From JBOFZL01 sp051655155 (GTDB lineage Bacteria; Bacillota; Clostridia; Peptostreptococcales; Filifactoraceae): 5,052 nucleotides of DNA. Below the pieces are notes generated by a model. It was not told the DNA's origin and ran no database searches. It was given only the letters and a program-made list of their open reading frames with translations. Below, piece after piece: positions 3,674-5,052 of this stretch. The position numbers were made by a program, and so were the translations under genes. Location: the NCBI GenBank assembly GCA_051655155.1, contig JBOFZL010000084.1:1-5052 (forward strand). Direction: 5' to 3'. Within the stretch, counting starts at the first letter, position 1; the number at the start of each line of letters is the position of its first letter.

Positions 3674-4957
3674 ATGCAAATGACAGAGTTTTGTAATCAT
3701 CTATATGATGATAGCACAGACGGATATATACAGATATTTAAACTAAATGATAAAGATAATAATGGTCAAAGGACTATTAAAATATATAATACTAAAAATA
3801 AGGGACTAAGGGATATAGTAGAAGAATTACATAAGGATGAAGACGTGTTTTTAACACCAAATACAATGTATCTGCCAAGAAGAAAGGTAGAAAATATAAG
3901 GCAGTTTAGAGCATTGTTTCAGGATATCGACTGTGAAAGTATTGGTTTTCAAAAGGCTGAAACTGTTTATATTATTTGGATGTTATATTACGAAGGTAAG
4001 ATACCAAAGCCTACTATGGTAGTTGATAGTGGTAGAGGTATACATCTTTACTTTAGAATTAAAAATGCTCCTTATGGAGCTTTAAATACATGGCAAGAAC
4101 TACAAGACTATATATACTATAATTTAAAGCATTTAGGAGCCGATAGAAGGGCTACAGATGGTGCAAGGGTACTTAGAGTACCTGGAACTATAAATTCAAA
4201 ATGTGACGTCAAATGTAAGGTTTTATATATAGATAATGATTTAGAGTATTCTATGTATAATTTAAGAGAAAAGCATTTAAATTATAAACCTCGAACTCAT
4301 CAGTTACAGGTGCACGAAACAAGGGAAACGGATAGTAAGGTTATTTCAAATAGATTTTTTAATTCATATAGTTTACATATGGAAAGAGCTAATGATTTAG
4401 AAACTTTATGCAAGCTTAGAAAGTATGATATGACAGGCTATAGAAATATGGTTATTCATTGTTATGCATACTGGAAGGGTATTTATGTTAGGGATGAATA
4501 TGAGCTTGAGAATTTAGTTATAGAGTTTAATAATTCTTTTACGGAACCTTTGAAAGAATCTGAAGTACAAGCAGTCCTAAGATGTGTTCCAAAGGCCATA
4601 GACAAGTTTATAGCGTATGAGCAAGGAATGAGAAGTGGTAAGTGTAAGAGGGTTTCAAAAGGTATGAGAGACAAAGAAGGCTACTGGTACAAGAATGAAA
4701 CTTTGATTCATAGGTTAGGTATTACAAGTAAAGAGCAAAAGCATATGAAGACTATCATAGGAACGGATGAAAAGTATAATAGAAATAACGAAAGGCGAAG
4801 AGCTGAGAGAAGAAATGAGAATGGTTTAACCAAAAGAGAACAATATAAGGTTGATATTGTAGATAATGTTAGGCAATTAATTGTTAAAGGTTTAAATAAT
4901 AAAGATATAGCTAAAAATCTTAATATGTCCGTTAGACAAGTCCAAAGGTTAAAATAA
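3674..4957 (+). CDS. plasmid replication primase, AEP type with PriCT-like domain and C-terminal HTH
   Basis: This 427-residue protein would synthesise primers on plasmid DNA. The N-terminal half (about 55-200) shows the archaeo-eukaryotic primase motifs: metal-binding FQDIDCE (D84, D86), nucleotide-binding DSGRGIHLYF (H124) and TDGARVLRVPGTINSK (161-176), with D157 or D162 as candidate third acidic residue. Residues about 250-312 (YRNMVIHCYAYW through LENLVIEFNNSFTEPL to a helical end) resemble the PriCT domain that follows many such primases. A very basic segment, NNERRRAERRNENGLTKREQ at 371-390, is followed by a resolvase-like helix-turn-helix (KGLNNKDIAKNLNMSVRQVQ, 405-424) ending at the C-terminus, probably DNA binding. 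No Walker A helicase domain is present, so a host helicase is presumably needed. AGAGGGG (3658-3664) lies 9 nt before ATG 3674; ATG 3680 is less well placed. It is divergent from rep, and together they form a replication module. Confidence 0.88.
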   Translation: MQMTEFCNHLYDDSTDGYIQIFKLNDKDNNGQRTIKIYNTKNKGLRDIVEELHKDEDVFLTPNTMYLPRRKVENIRQFRALFQDIDCESIGFQKAETVYIIWMLYYEGKIPKPTMVVDSGRGIHLYFRIKNAPYGALNTWQELQDYIYYNLKHLGADRRATDGARVLRVPGTINSKCDVKCKVLYIDNDLEYSMYNLREKHLNYKPRTHQLQVHETRETDSKVISNRFFNSYSLHMERANDLETLCKLRKYDMTGYRNMVIHCYAYWKGIYVRDEYELENLVIEFNNSFTEPLKESEVQAVLRCVPKAIDKFIAYEQGMRSGKCKRVSKGMRDKEGYWYKNETLIHRLGITSKEQKHMKTIIGTDEKYNRNNERRRAERRNENGLTKREQYKVDIVDNVRQLIVKGLNNKDIAKNLNMSVRQVQRLK

Positions 4958-5008
4958 AAAAAGAAATGTAAATAGGATTACACTATGTTTATTAAGGGGT
5001 GACATGAA

Positions 5009-5052
5009 ATGGCTCTTTATAAATATGTGGTATTCCTTTATTACGTACCTAC
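5009..5052 (+). CDS. 5' end of an unrecognised gene (partial)
   Basis: AAGGGG at 4994-4999 is a good ribosome binding site followed by two ATGs in different frames. ATG 5009 (9 nt away) reads MALYKYVVFLYYVP and ATG 5004 (4 nt away) reads MKWLFINMWYSFITYL; both stay open to the window edge. I prefer 5009 because of spacing. The gap from the primase stop is about 50 bp without a terminator, so it is probably in the same operon. The product cannot be named from so few residues. Confidence 0.35.
   Translation, partial: MALYKYVVFLYYVP

Overview
The window is very AT-rich, uses strong GGAGG/GAGGGG-type ribosome binding sites, and encodes proteins that read like low-GC Firmicutes. It most likely comes from Clostridium or a close relative. 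Its core is a plasmid-type replication module, so I read it as part of a plasmid or of an integrated plasmid-like element. Nothing here proves that it is circular or extrachromosomal.

Layout from left to right. The end of an unrecognised gene (to 77) is followed by three small plus-strand genes that look like cargo. These are a DUF4440/NTF2-like protein (183-575), a YvbK-like GNAT acetyltransferase (637-1077) and a small ASCH-domain protein (1115-1456). A gene-free stretch (1457-1867) follows and is packed with inverted repeats, including a perfect 17-bp one and a bidirectional-looking terminator. The minus strand then carries a Rep_3-family replication initiator (1868-3016). Upstream of it, and divergent to the next gene, is a 657-bp non-coding region (3017-3673). 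It holds the rep promoter, an iteron array (about 3083-3183), a 10-bp-period AT-rich direct-repeat array (3231-3290), several palindromes and a candidate primase promoter. On the plus strand comes an archaeo-eukaryotic-type (AEP) primase with a PriCT-like middle and a C-terminal helix-turn-helix (3674-4957). The window closes with the probable first codons of another plus-strand gene (from about 5004/5009).

How it fits together (inference from families). The Rep protein would bind the iterons to open the origin, most plausibly at the neighbouring AT-rich 10-bp repeats, and would repress its own promoter. The primase would prime the opened strands, possibly at hairpin signals. No helicase is visible, so the host helicase, or one outside the window, would be needed. 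The three small genes are common accessory genes with no evident replication role.

The items most worth a second look are an imperfect 26-bp repeat shared by the cargo operon and the origin region, the alternating spacers of the iterons, the helically phased 10-bp array, the 17-bp perfect inverted repeat, and an interrupted stem across the candidate -10 of the primase promoter. I see no CRISPR array, tRNA, rRNA, transposase or recognisable defence system.
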